From: CBDDGJ01 sp965199285
GTDB lineage: Bacteria > Pseudomonadota > Alphaproteobacteria > RS24
Direction: 5' to 3'
DNA: 64,000 nt
Assembly: GCA_965199285.1 (NCBI GenBank)
Contig: OZ240687.1
Coordinates: 372,001-436,000, forward strand
Shown: positions 52,413-60,097 of the stretch, piece after piece
Layout of the letters: every line of letters starts with the position of its first letter
Numbering within the stretch: position 1 is the stretch's first letter
The notes under the pieces: model-generated
The model's database searches: none
What the model was told of the DNA's origin: nothing
What the model saw: the letters and a program-made list of their open reading frames with translations, nothing else
Translations under genes and position numbers: made by a program

Positions 52413-53152
52413 ATTTCACCCCCCGATATGGAAATTGCTTGCCCGTTTATCGCCGCCGCATTTTCATCGCACAGCCAGAGAATAGAGCTGGTGACCTCCG
52501 CTGGGGTGATGAGTTTTTTTTGTGGATTAAATTTCACCAATTCGGCTAGCGTGTCTTCTTGTGAACGCATCGTTTGCGCCATAATATTATCAATGCTTCT
52601 TTGCGTCATTTCAGTATCAAGAAACCCTGGGCAGATGGCATTGGCGGTAATTCCCGTATGTGCGAGTTCCAGCGAGAGTGCCCGTATCAAACCGATAACA
52701 CCATGTTTGGCAGCGACGTAAGCACTCACATAGGAATAGCCCTTTAACCCCGCCGTTGATGATACGGCAATCAACCGCCCCCATTTTTTATCCATTTTCT
52801 TTAATGCTTCGCGAAAGGTAAGATATACGCCGGTCAGATTTATGTCCAGCATATTGCGCCATAGCTGCATATCGGTTTTCTTAAATGCCGCACTTGCCGA
52901 GGAACCCGCATTGGCAATCACAATATCAAAGGGCTTTTGGGTTGCGAAAAAGTCGGTCACCGCGGTTTCATCTGTCACATCAAGAGATTGGGCGCTGATA
53001 TTTTTATGGCGTTGGGCGGTTTTGGTCAGTGGTTCTAACGCGCGCCCGCAAATAACGACTGTGGCACCTTGTTGCGCAAATTCAACCGCCATATAAGCGC
53101 CCAATCCGGTGCCGCCGCCGGTTATCAGAATATGTTTTTCATGCAAATTCAT
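52409..53152 (-). CDS. Short-chain dehydrogenase/reductase (3-hydroxyacyl-CoA dehydrogenase-like)
   Basis: 247-residue classical SDR with complete active site: TGGGTGLGAYMA near residue 12, NAGSSASAAF, AVSSTAGLKG with the serine, and YVAAKHGVIGL with Tyr and Lys. The substrate loop CPGFLDTEMTQRS and tail PAEVTSSILWLCDENAAAINGQ are typical of FabG/HBD-type enzymes. It overlaps the monooxygenase-reductase gene by 4 nt, so it likely oxidises a hydroxy intermediate of the dearomatised ring or its ring-opened acyl-CoA. Confidence 0.87.
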   Translation of the reverse strand: MNLHEKHILITGGGTGLGAYMAVEFAQQGATVVICGRALEPLTKTAQRHKNISAQSLDVTDETAVTDFFATQKPFDIVIANAGSSASAAFKKTDMQLWRNMLDINLTGVYLTFREALKKMDKKWGRLIAVSSTAGLKGYSYVSAYVAAKHGVIGLIRALSLELAHTGITANAICPGFLDTEMTQRSIDNIMAQTMRSQEDTLAELVKFNPQKKLITPAEVTSSILWLCDENAAAINGQAISISGGEI

Positions 53153-55437
53153 ATTGCGATTCCGGTCGTTTCAATTCGTTCGGCAAGCCGCTGCGCCTGA
53201 TCACGAGCCGCCAAATATGGTTGTGGCCATTGGCAGGATGTATCTTTTGCGTCAATGCCCGCATGTAACGTCCAATATGGATCAGCCAAATGCGGCCGTC
53301 CGATACAAACCAAATCGGCGCGTCCCGCCATTAAAATAGAATTAACCTGATCGGCATCATAAATATTACCAACCGCCATTGTCGGCACATGACCGTCATT
53401 ACGGATACGGTCTGAAAATGGGGTCTGAAACATCCGCCCGTAAACCGGCGCAGCCTGCATAGATGTCTGCCCTGCCGAGACATCAACAATATCGACACCG
53501 GCTTTTACAAAATAACGAGCAATCTCAACCGCATCATCGGGTTGAATGCCGTCATCGCCGCACCAATCATGTGCTGAAAGACGAACCGACATAGGTTTAT
53601 CAACGGGCCACACAGCGCGCATTGCCGCGAAAACACGTAACGGATAGCGAAGACGGTTTTCAAGCGTGCCACCATAGGCATCCGTCCGCTGATTGGAAAG
53701 CGGCGAAATAAAGGACGACAATAAATAACCATGAGCCGCATGTAGCTCTATCATATCAAAGCCTGCCCGCGCAGCCATTTCAGTGGCGGCGACAAATTGA
53801 TGAAGCACTTTTTCCATATCAGCTTCATCCATTTCTTTGGGCGTTGCATTATTCTCAGACCACGGAATTGGCGAAGCAGATAATAAGTCCCAATTACCAT
53901 CGGGCAAGGGCGCATCCATGTCTTCCCAGCCTAGCTGTGTTGACCCTTTACGGCCGGAATGACCAATTTGGCAGCAAACTTTCGCGGCGGTTTCTTGATG
54001 AATGAAATCGATAATGCGCTTCCAGCTGAGCTCATGTTCGGGCGCGTAAAGACCCGGACAACCCGGTGTGATACGCCCTTGCGGACTAATGCAGGTCATC
54101 TCAACCGTCACCATGCCCGCGCCCCCCTTGGCGCGTTCGCTATAATGGCTAAAATGCCAATCAGTGGGCGTGCCGTTAACCGCCTTATATTGCGCCATTG
54201 GTGAGACAATAATGCGGTTTTGTAATTGCATTTCCCTGATTTTGAAAGGGGTAAACATTGGTGTTCGCGCACCCTCCGATACGCCCGCGCGTTTTTGAAA
54301 CCAGTTCTCGGCTTGCTCCAACCATGCCTTATCGCGCAGCCGCAAATTCTCATGGCTGATACGCTGCGAGCGGGTTAAGAGCGCATAGTTAAATTGCACA
54401 ATATCCATATCCCAATAGCGATCTATTTGCTCAAACCATTCCGTCGAATTACGCGCCGCCGATTGTAGGCGCAACACATCAAGCCGCCGTTCTTCCTGAT
54501 AAAGTTTGAAGGCATCTTCACGTTTTTCTTCCGTGTGAATATAATTGGCAAGTGCTATCGCGCTTTCGAGAGCAAGCTTACTACCCGATCCAATCGAGAA
54601 ATGTGCCGTGGCAGAGGCATCTCCAAGCAATACGACATTTTTATAATGCCATATGTCACAATTCACACGGGTGAAATTTAACCACGCCGAGCCCCGCAAA
54701 TGGTTTGCATTACTCATCAATTTATGCCCGCCTAAATGTTTTGCGAAAATTTTCTCGCATGTGCGCAGAGACTCATCAAGCGACATTTCATCAAACCCCC
54801 ATGCCGCCCATGTGTCAGCATGGCACTCGATAATAAAAGTTGCCGTATCATCATCAAATTGATAAGCATGAACCCAGATTCGTCCATGCTCGGTCTCTTC
54901 AAAAATAAAGGTGAACGCATCATCAAATTTCTGCTTTGTGCCAAGCCATGTAAATTTACAAGCCCGAACATCAAGATTTGGCATAAAGGCATCGGCAAAG
55001 TGATGTCTCACTTTTGAGTTAATGCCGTCACTGGCAATAACAATATCATAATCCTCCATCAAGGTTTCAATGTTATCTATTTCCGTTTCGAAATGAATCT
55101 TAACCCCCAAATCGGTAGCTCGTTTTTGCAATAGCGATAACAGAAGATGCCGCCCAATGCCACAAAACCCATGCCCAGAAGAGGTGATGGAGTGACCGTC
55201 TTTGCGAACGTTAATATCATCCCAATAAGCAAAGTGGTCATGTATATGTTTTGCACTTATTGGATCGGCTTGCCGCATATTTTCAAGCGTTTCATCCGAC
55301 AAAACTACGCCCCAGCCAAATGTATCATCAGGCTTATTTCGTTCAAAAACCTCTATCTCGAAATCGGGGCGTTTGAGTTTCATTGTGATTGAAAAATATA
55401 AGCCGCCGACACCTCCACCAATAGCTGCAATTTTCAT
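53149..55437 (-). CDS. 2-Aminobenzoyl-CoA monooxygenase/reductase-type bifunctional flavoprotein
   Basis: 762-residue fusion. Residues 1 to about 380 are an aromatic flavin monooxygenase with GGGVGGLYF at 7-15 and the FAD motif LLGDASATAHFSIGSG. Residues from about 395 to the end are an old-yellow-enzyme domain: MFTPFKIREMQLQNRIIVSP, ELHAAHGYLLSSF and LSNQRTDAYGGTLENR. This architecture is known in the 2-aminobenzoyl-CoA monooxygenase/reductase of Azoarcus evansii, which hydroxylates and hydrogenates the ring, and in salicylyl-CoA 5-hydroxylases. The two cannot be told apart by eye. First gene of the 12-gene operon, with a good promoter upstream. Confidence 0.9.
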   Translation of the reverse strand: MKIAAIGGGVGGLYFSITMKLKRPDFEIEVFERNKPDDTFGWGVVLSDETLENMRQADPISAKHIHDHFAYWDDINVRKDGHSITSSGHGFCGIGRHLLLSLLQKRATDLGVKIHFETEIDNIETLMEDYDIVIASDGINSKVRHHFADAFMPNLDVRACKFTWLGTKQKFDDAFTFIFEETEHGRIWVHAYQFDDDTATFIIECHADTWAAWGFDEMSLDESLRTCEKIFAKHLGGHKLMSNANHLRGSAWLNFTRVNCDIWHYKNVVLLGDASATAHFSIGSGSKLALESAIALANYIHTEEKREDAFKLYQEERRLDVLRLQSAARNSTEWFEQIDRYWDMDIVQFNYALLTRSQRISHENLRLRDKAWLEQAENWFQKRAGVSEGARTPMFTPFKIREMQLQNRIIVSPMAQYKAVNGTPTDWHFSHYSERAKGGAGMVTVEMTCISPQGRITPGCPGLYAPEHELSWKRIIDFIHQETAAKVCCQIGHSGRKGSTQLGWEDMDAPLPDGNWDLLSASPIPWSENNATPKEMDEADMEKVLHQFVAATEMAARAGFDMIELHAAHGYLLSSFISPLSNQRTDAYGGTLENRLRYPLRVFAAMRAVWPVDKPMSVRLSAHDWCGDDGIQPDDAVEIARYFVKAGVDIVDVSAGQTSMQAAPVYGRMFQTPFSDRIRNDGHVPTMAVGNIYDADQVNSILMAGRADLVCIGRPHLADPYWTLHAGIDAKDTSCQWPQPYLAARDQAQRLAERIETTGIAI

Positions 55438-55473
55438 ACTCGCCTCCCATTTTACATTTCAATGTGTTCGTAT

Positions 55474-55509
55474 ATAATATTAGACATCAAAATATATTTC
55501 AAGTATAAA
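55474..55509. promoter_or_regulatory. Overlapping divergent promoters of the aromatic operon and the Rid/thioesterase unit
   Basis: Minus strand: TTGAAA (55502-55497) and TATTAT (55479-55474) with a 17-nt spacer, reading toward the 762-residue flavoprotein. Plus strand: TAGACA (55481-55486) and TATAAA (55504-55509), also with a 17-nt spacer, reading toward the Rid gene at 55542. The two promoters interlock, so polymerases would compete and one bound regulator could control both. A 12-bp palindrome, ACATTTCAATGT, lies at 55454-55465 in the minus-strand leader. Confidence 0.55.
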
Positions 55510-55541
55510 ATATCTATAATTAAACAATTTAAGGGATAAAT

Positions 55542-55940
55542 ATGACTTCTAAAACGATACAACCCGAAGGCTGGAAAGCGGCAAAAGGATATGCAAATGC
55601 CATACTCTCACAAGGCCGTTTCCTGTTTCTTGGTGGGCAAATAGGCTGGAACGCCCAGCAGGAATTTGAAAGCGATGATTTTATTGAACAATTTAAGCAA
55701 ACCCTCAAAAATATAAAAACTCTGATTGAAGAAGCCGGCGGCCAAATTGAGCATATCACCCGCCTTACATGGTTTATCACCGACAAGGCCGCTTATGTTG
55801 AAAATTTGAAAGAAATTGGTGATAGCTATCGCGATGTCATGGGCTATCATTTTCCAACCATGTCGGTCATCGTCGTTTCGGCGCTTATTGAGGATCGCGC
55901 AAAAATCGAAATTGAAGCAACCGCCATCTTGCCTGATTAG
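55542..55940 (+). CDS. Rid-family (YjgF/YER057c/UK114) protein lacking the catalytic arginine
   Basis: 132-residue trimeric Rid protein, preceded by AAGGGA. Family features are RFLFLGGQIGWNAQ, EAGGQIEHITRLTWFIT and AKIEIEATAI. The arginine essential for imine/enamine deaminase activity in RidA (normally PxRS) is Met107 in FPTMSVIVV, so it belongs to a non-RidA subgroup. Encoded divergently from an aminobenzoyl-CoA-type monooxygenase and followed by a thioesterase, it may process the enamine or imine formed from a dearomatised amino ring; this is inference, and the missing Arg argues for caution. Confidence 0.87.
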   Translation: MTSKTIQPEGWKAAKGYANAILSQGRFLFLGGQIGWNAQQEFESDDFIEQFKQTLKNIKTLIEEAGGQIEHITRLTWFITDKAAYVENLKEIGDSYRDVMGYHFPTMSVIVVSALIEDRAKIEIEATAILPD

Positions 55941-55963
55941 AGAAATTGGCGCATAATTATTAG

Positions 55964-56395
55964 ATGATAAGTTATGATAAAGAATTAGTCGTCAATTGGG
56001 GCGAATCAGATCCCTTTGGTCTGGTCTATTTTCCGCGTATATTGGCGTGGTTTAATGATACCGAACACGAGCTTTTTGCGCGCCTTAATTACCCTGTAAA
56101 TAAAATGATTGAAGAAAACAGAAGTGCTTTTGTCATGGGCAAAGTCGCGTTTGAGTTTGTCGGCCCTGCCGCTTATGGCGATCGGGTGCGCTCCACCATA
56201 AAAGCCGATAAAATCGGCAACTCAACGATTGCATGGAAATGCGAAGCGTTTAACCAGACAACCAGCACATTAATGGCGACGGGCATGGCAACCCGCGTCT
56301 ATGCAAAAATCCTTGAAGACGGAAATCTAAAAGCCATGCCCATCCCAGATGATATTCGTGCTTTTATTAGCAAAGACAGCGACGAGCTTACATAA
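55964..56395 (+). CDS. Acyl-CoA thioesterase (4-hydroxybenzoyl-CoA thioesterase family)
   Basis: 143-residue single-hotdog protein. The catalytic segment is NWGESDPFGLVYFPRIL, the family's W-x-D-x-D-x-x-G pattern with Glu-Ser-Asp here. A helix with WFNDTEHELF follows. It probably hydrolyses aryl or ring-derived CoA esters and frees trapped CoA. It lies 23 nt after the Rid gene, likely on one transcript. The last 8 nt overlap the convergent glutaryl-CoA dehydrogenase gene. Confidence 0.86.
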   Translation: MISYDKELVVNWGESDPFGLVYFPRILAWFNDTEHELFARLNYPVNKMIEENRSAFVMGKVAFEFVGPAAYGDRVRSTIKADKIGNSTIAWKCEAFNQTTSTLMATGMATRVYAKILEDGNLKAMPIPDDIRAFISKDSDELT

Positions 56396-57590
56396 AAGCC
56401 TGAATGCCAGTAATGGCGCGCCCTAAAATCAGCGCGTGCACATCATGCGTGCCTTCATATGTGTTGACGGTTTCTAAATTCATGACATGGCGAATGACGT
56501 GATATTCATCGGAAATGCCGTTGCCGCCATGCATGTCGCGGGCGGCGCGCGCAATATCCAGCGCCTTGCCGCAATTATTACGTTTAATCAAGCTAATCAT
56601 TTCGGGGGCGAAATTATCCGCATCCATCAGACGTCCAACTTGCAAAGCGGCTTGCAGACCAAGGCTAATCTCGGTTGTCGCATCAGCAAGTTTTTTCTGC
56701 ACAAGTTGAGTGGCGGCAAGCGGGCGGTTAAATTGTTTACGTTCAAGCGTATAATCGCGCGCCGCCGCAAGGCAAAATTCGGCAGCCCCCATCGCGCCCC
56801 ATGCTATGCCATAGCGTGCGCGATTAAGACAGCCGAAAGGAGCGGCCAAGCCTTGCGCATTAGGCAGCAGATTTTCTTCTGGCACAAAAACATCACTCAT
56901 GGAAATCTCGCCGGTGATGGAAGCGCGTAGTGAAAACTTGCCTTCGATTTTAGGCGTGGTGAGCCCTGCCATACCTCGCTCCAAAATAAAGCCGCGAATG
57001 GCATTATCATGCGCTTCCGATTTTGCCCAAACCACCATCACATCGGCAATCGGGCTATTGCTAATCCACATTTTTGCGCCGTTTAAGATATAACCGCCAT
57101 CGGTCGGTACAGCGCGGGTTTCCATACTCCCTGGGTCAGAACCGGCATTGGGTTCGGTGAGCCCGAAACAGCCGATATATTCGCCTGTCGCCAGCTTGGG
57201 GAGATATTTTTGTCTTTGCTCCTCCGCGCCATAAGCATAAATCGGGTGCATCACCAGCGAACTTTGCACTGATATGGCCGAACGATAACCGCTATCAACG
57301 CGTTCAATCTCACGGGCAATTAATCCATAAGCAACATAAGATGAATCAGCACAGCCATATTGCGTAGGCAAGGTGGAGCCAAGCAAACCTTGCTCGCCCG
57401 CTTCATTCATAATCTCGCGATCGAAATGCTCATCGCGATTGGCCTTTTTCACACGTGGCATCAGGCGCGATTGGCAAAACTCACGCGCTGCATCGCGAAT
57501 AATGCGCTCCTCTTCATTTAACTGTTCATTGAGGAAAAACGGATCTTCCCATTGAAAAGCCACAACCCCTTTTTTATAATTCATACTCAT
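56388..57590 (-). CDS. gcdH: Glutaryl-CoA dehydrogenase-like acyl-CoA dehydrogenase
   Basis: FAD enzyme of about 400 residues. I start at ATG 57590, 8 nt after AGGAAT and just beyond the upstream stop; the longer frame is not family-like. It opens FQWEDPFFLNEQLNEEER as GcdH does. FAD contacts are in GCFGLTEPNAGSDPGSM and MWISNSPIADV. The catalytic glutamate is in NTYEGTHDVHALILGRA, the glutaryl-CoA type signature. It would oxidatively decarboxylate glutaryl-CoA to crotonyl-CoA or act on a similar dicarboxyl intermediate, consistent with ring cleavage products. Last gene of the MarR-ech-acd unit. Confidence 0.88.
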   Translation of the reverse strand: MSMNYKKGVVAFQWEDPFFLNEQLNEEERIIRDAAREFCQSRLMPRVKKANRDEHFDREIMNEAGEQGLLGSTLPTQYGCADSSYVAYGLIAREIERVDSGYRSAISVQSSLVMHPIYAYGAEEQRQKYLPKLATGEYIGCFGLTEPNAGSDPGSMETRAVPTDGGYILNGAKMWISNSPIADVMVVWAKSEAHDNAIRGFILERGMAGLTTPKIEGKFSLRASITGEISMSDVFVPEENLLPNAQGLAAPFGCLNRARYGIAWGAMGAAEFCLAAARDYTLERKQFNRPLAATQLVQKKLADATTEISLGLQAALQVGRLMDADNFAPEMISLIKRNNCGKALDIARAARDMHGGNGISDEYHVIRHVMNLETVNTYEGTHDVHALILGRAITGIQAFM

Positions 57591-57600
57591 AATAATATTC

Positions 57601-58767
57601 CTATTCTGATAAAAGCTGACGGGCGATAACAATTTTTTGAACTTCGGACGCACCCTCATAAATGCGTAAAGCTCTTATCTCCCGATATAACTCTTCGACC
57701 TTAACACCTTTTTTTACACCAAGACCGCCGAAAATTTGCACAGCCTTATCTATGATTGTCTGAGCATGATCGGTTGAAAATAACTTTGCCATGGCCGCTT
57801 CGCGCGTCACACGATTTTTTTTAACATCTTTGATCCAGGCCGAACGGTAAATTAACAAAGCCGCAGCATCAATCTCCAGCGCCATTTCTGCCAATATGGT
57901 TTGCGTTAATTGTAAATCCACAAGTCGGTCAGCGAAAATTTTGCGTTGCCCCGCCCGTGCAATCGCTTCGTCCAAAGCCCGTCGCGCAAACCCTAAAGCC
58001 GCCGCGCCAACCGTTGTCCTAAAAATATCCAAAACCGAAAGGGCGATTTTCATACCCTGCCCTTCTCCGCCAACCAAACGTTCGGCTGGTACAATACAAT
58101 CACGAAAACCCAGTTTCGCGAGCGGGTGCGGGGCAATCACATCAATGCGTTCATCAATCGAAAATCCTTCATCATCCGCTTCAATTACAACTGCAGCAAA
58201 TTTTTTATCAGCTTCACCAAAGCGCCCGAACGTCACATAAAAATCGGCAATGCCGCCATTTGAAATCCATGTTTTGTGACCATTCACATGATAGCCGCCA
58301 TCAGTTTGGCTTATCACGGTCGACATATTAGCAACGTCTGAACCTGCATTATCTTCAGATAAAGCAAAAGCTGAAATCTTCCGTCCCATTGCAACATCAC
58401 GCAAATATTTTTCTTTGAGTTCCTGTGAACCAAACAGACTAATCGCTCCCGTGCCTAAGCCTTGCATGGCAAACGCAAAATCAGCAAGGCCCGAATAACG
58501 GGCAAGCGTTTCGCGAATAATCGATAGGGATCGCACATCCAACTCATCATGTACACCACCAAACGCCTTCGGCACGGCATAGGCCAACCAACCTGCTTCC
58601 CCTAATAGGGAAACAAGTTTCCGACACGTCGCATCGACATTTTCATGCGCTTCATGATTATCCGTAATCGGCGGAATATGTTCTGCCGCCCATGAATCAA
58701 GCGCCAGGGCGAGGTTTTTATGCTGTTTTTCTAGAAACGGCCAATCCAAATAAGTTTTATCGCTCAT
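57601..58767 (-). CDS. Acyl-CoA dehydrogenase
   Basis: 388-residue flavoprotein of the ACAD family. The FAD-binding segments are FALSEDNAGSDVANM and TWISNGGIADFYV. The C-terminal catalytic region is RIYEGASEVQKIVIARQLL with the glutamate in YEGAS. Further motifs are FRDCIVPAERLVGGEGQGM and FGGLGVKKG. It lies 3 nt after the hydratase gene and 10 nt before gcdH. A ring-derived or dicarboxylic acyl-CoA is the plausible substrate from context. Confidence 0.9.
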   Translation of the reverse strand: MSDKTYLDWPFLEKQHKNLALALDSWAAEHIPPITDNHEAHENVDATCRKLVSLLGEAGWLAYAVPKAFGGVHDELDVRSLSIIRETLARYSGLADFAFAMQGLGTGAISLFGSQELKEKYLRDVAMGRKISAFALSEDNAGSDVANMSTVISQTDGGYHVNGHKTWISNGGIADFYVTFGRFGEADKKFAAVVIEADDEGFSIDERIDVIAPHPLAKLGFRDCIVPAERLVGGEGQGMKIALSVLDIFRTTVGAAALGFARRALDEAIARAGQRKIFADRLVDLQLTQTILAEMALEIDAAALLIYRSAWIKDVKKNRVTREAAMAKLFSTDHAQTIIDKAVQIFGGLGVKKGVKVEELYREIRALRIYEGASEVQKIVIARQLLSE

Positions 58768-58770
58768 TAA

Positions 58771-59586
58771 TTAATTGCCCTCAAAAATCGGTTTTTCCTT
58801 CGCCACAAAAGCATTATAAGCGCGCTTAAAATCTTCCGTCTGCATACAGATTGCTTGGGCTTGAGCTTCCGCTTCAATCGCTGTGTCAAGGCTCATATCC
58901 CATTCCATGTTAAGTTGGTTTTTGGTGATGCCATTGGCAAAAGCCGGCCCCGCCGCAATACGTTTGGCCAAGGTCATGGCTTCATTTTCAAGATCAGCCG
59001 TTTCGACGATTTTATTAAAATATCCCCATCTTTCACCTTCTTCGGCACTCATATTACGCCCCAAAAATAAGAGCTCACTGGCGCGCCCTTGCCCGATAAT
59101 GCGCGGCAAAATTGCACAAGCGCCCATATCACAACCGGCAAGGCCAACACGATTAAACAAAAAAGCGGTTTGCGCGTTCGGCGTGGCCAAACGAAAATCA
59201 GATGACATGGCAATAATCGCGCCTGCGCCGGCACTCACCCCGTCAATCGCCGCAATAATTGGTTGCGGGCAACCACGCATGGCTTTCACCAAATCCCCCG
59301 TCATCCGGGTAAATTTCATGAGCTCCACCATATTCATTTTCGTAAGCGGCCCGATAATGTCATGCACATTGCCGCCTGAGCAAAAATTTCCTTCATTGCT
59401 GCCAAAAATCACCGCTTTCACATCGTCAACATAATTTAACGCCCGAAACATGTCGCGTAATTCGGCATAAGATTCAAATGTGAGTGGGTTTTTCTGCTGC
59501 GGCATATTTAGCGACACACGACCAACGCCCTCACAAAAAGACCATATAAAATGTTTTGGTTGAAAATTATCTGCTTGAAAATCCAT
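58771..59586 (-). CDS. Enoyl-CoA hydratase/isomerase family protein
   Basis: 271-residue crotonase. The oxyanion hole regions are GNFCSGGNVHDI and DGVSAGAGAIIAMSSDFR. GRNMSAEEGERWGYFNKI matches the family C-terminal helix area. The glutamate normally found after the second oxyanion loop appears in RVGLAGCDMGACAIL as an altered segment, so it may be an isomerase, hydrolase or hydratase for a ring-derived acyl-CoA rather than a fatty acid enzyme. It is spaced 14 nt from the MarR stop. Confidence 0.86.
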   Translation of the reverse strand: MDFQADNFQPKHFIWSFCEGVGRVSLNMPQQKNPLTFESYAELRDMFRALNYVDDVKAVIFGSNEGNFCSGGNVHDIIGPLTKMNMVELMKFTRMTGDLVKAMRGCPQPIIAAIDGVSAGAGAIIAMSSDFRLATPNAQTAFLFNRVGLAGCDMGACAILPRIIGQGRASELLFLGRNMSAEEGERWGYFNKIVETADLENEAMTLAKRIAAGPAFANGITKNQLNMEWDMSLDTAIEAEAQAQAICMQTEDFKRAYNAFVAKEKPIFEGN

Positions 59587-59600
59587 ACTCTCCTCCGAAT

Positions 59601-60026
59601 TTATAAAAGTTTATTCAAAACCCCTATAAGCGTTTCAATCTCGCTTTTTGATAAGGTTTTGAAAATTTCATTCATCCATTTTTTATGTTGCGCCGCTGCT
59701 TTTGAAAATAATTTCTTACCTTTCCCAGATAACGAATAAATAGCAACACGTGCATCTTTTTTGTCAGATCTACGAATCACCAAACCGTCATCTATTAATG
59801 CCGAAACAAGTTGCGAGATATTACCTTCCGTTACAAATAATTCTGCCGATAAATCTTTTGCCCGAATGCCGTCTTTACCCGCACGCTCCAAAGCAGATAA
59901 AGCATCAAAGCGGGAAATTGACAATTTTGTTTCCGAAAGAAAACGCACATTTATGTCTCTGCGGATTTGTCTAGTCTTTCTAAGCATTGAAAGCCATGCA
60001 CGCAAAACCAACAATTCTTTTTTCAT
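59601..60026 (-). CDS. MarR-family transcriptional regulator (second copy)
   Basis: 141 residues from ATG 60026, preceded by GAGGGAAAG; the frame extends further upstream but overlaps the divergent reductase start and lacks a ribosome site. The winged helix has RFDALSALERAGKDGIRAK, SAELFVTEGNISQLVSALI and the wing RRSDKKDARVAIYSL. It heads the MarR-ech-acd-gcdH unit, and a perfect palindrome lies 31 nt upstream, suitable for autoregulation and for control of the divergent reductase. It shares a general layout with the MarR at 51978. Confidence 0.87.
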   Translation of the reverse strand: MKKELLVLRAWLSMLRKTRQIRRDINVRFLSETKLSISRFDALSALERAGKDGIRAKDLSAELFVTEGNISQLVSALIDDGLVIRRSDKKDARVAIYSLSGKGKKLFSKAAAQHKKWMNEIFKTLSKSEIETLIGVLNKLL

Positions 60027-60057
60027 CTTTCCCTCAATATATTTTTGTCTATAATTA

Positions 60058-60073
60058 ACTTTAGTAGTAAAGT
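60058..60073. promoter_or_regulatory. Palindromic operator between the second MarR gene and the reductase
   Basis: ACTTTAGTAGTAAAGT has perfect 6-bp arms (ACTTTA/TAAAGT) around GTAG, in the 71-nt gap between divergent genes, 24 nt before the reductase ATG at 60098. The size and position fit a MarR dimer site. Confidence 0.5.
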
Positions 60074-60097
60074 AAAAAAAAGTCAAGGGGCGTAAAA

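Noticed and set aside
52409..55437. Anaerobic benzoyl-CoA-type ring reduction
   Set aside because: No BcrABCD, BamB-like or radical enzymes are present; the flavoprotein is an oxygen-dependent type and the operon includes a Rieske oxygenase.
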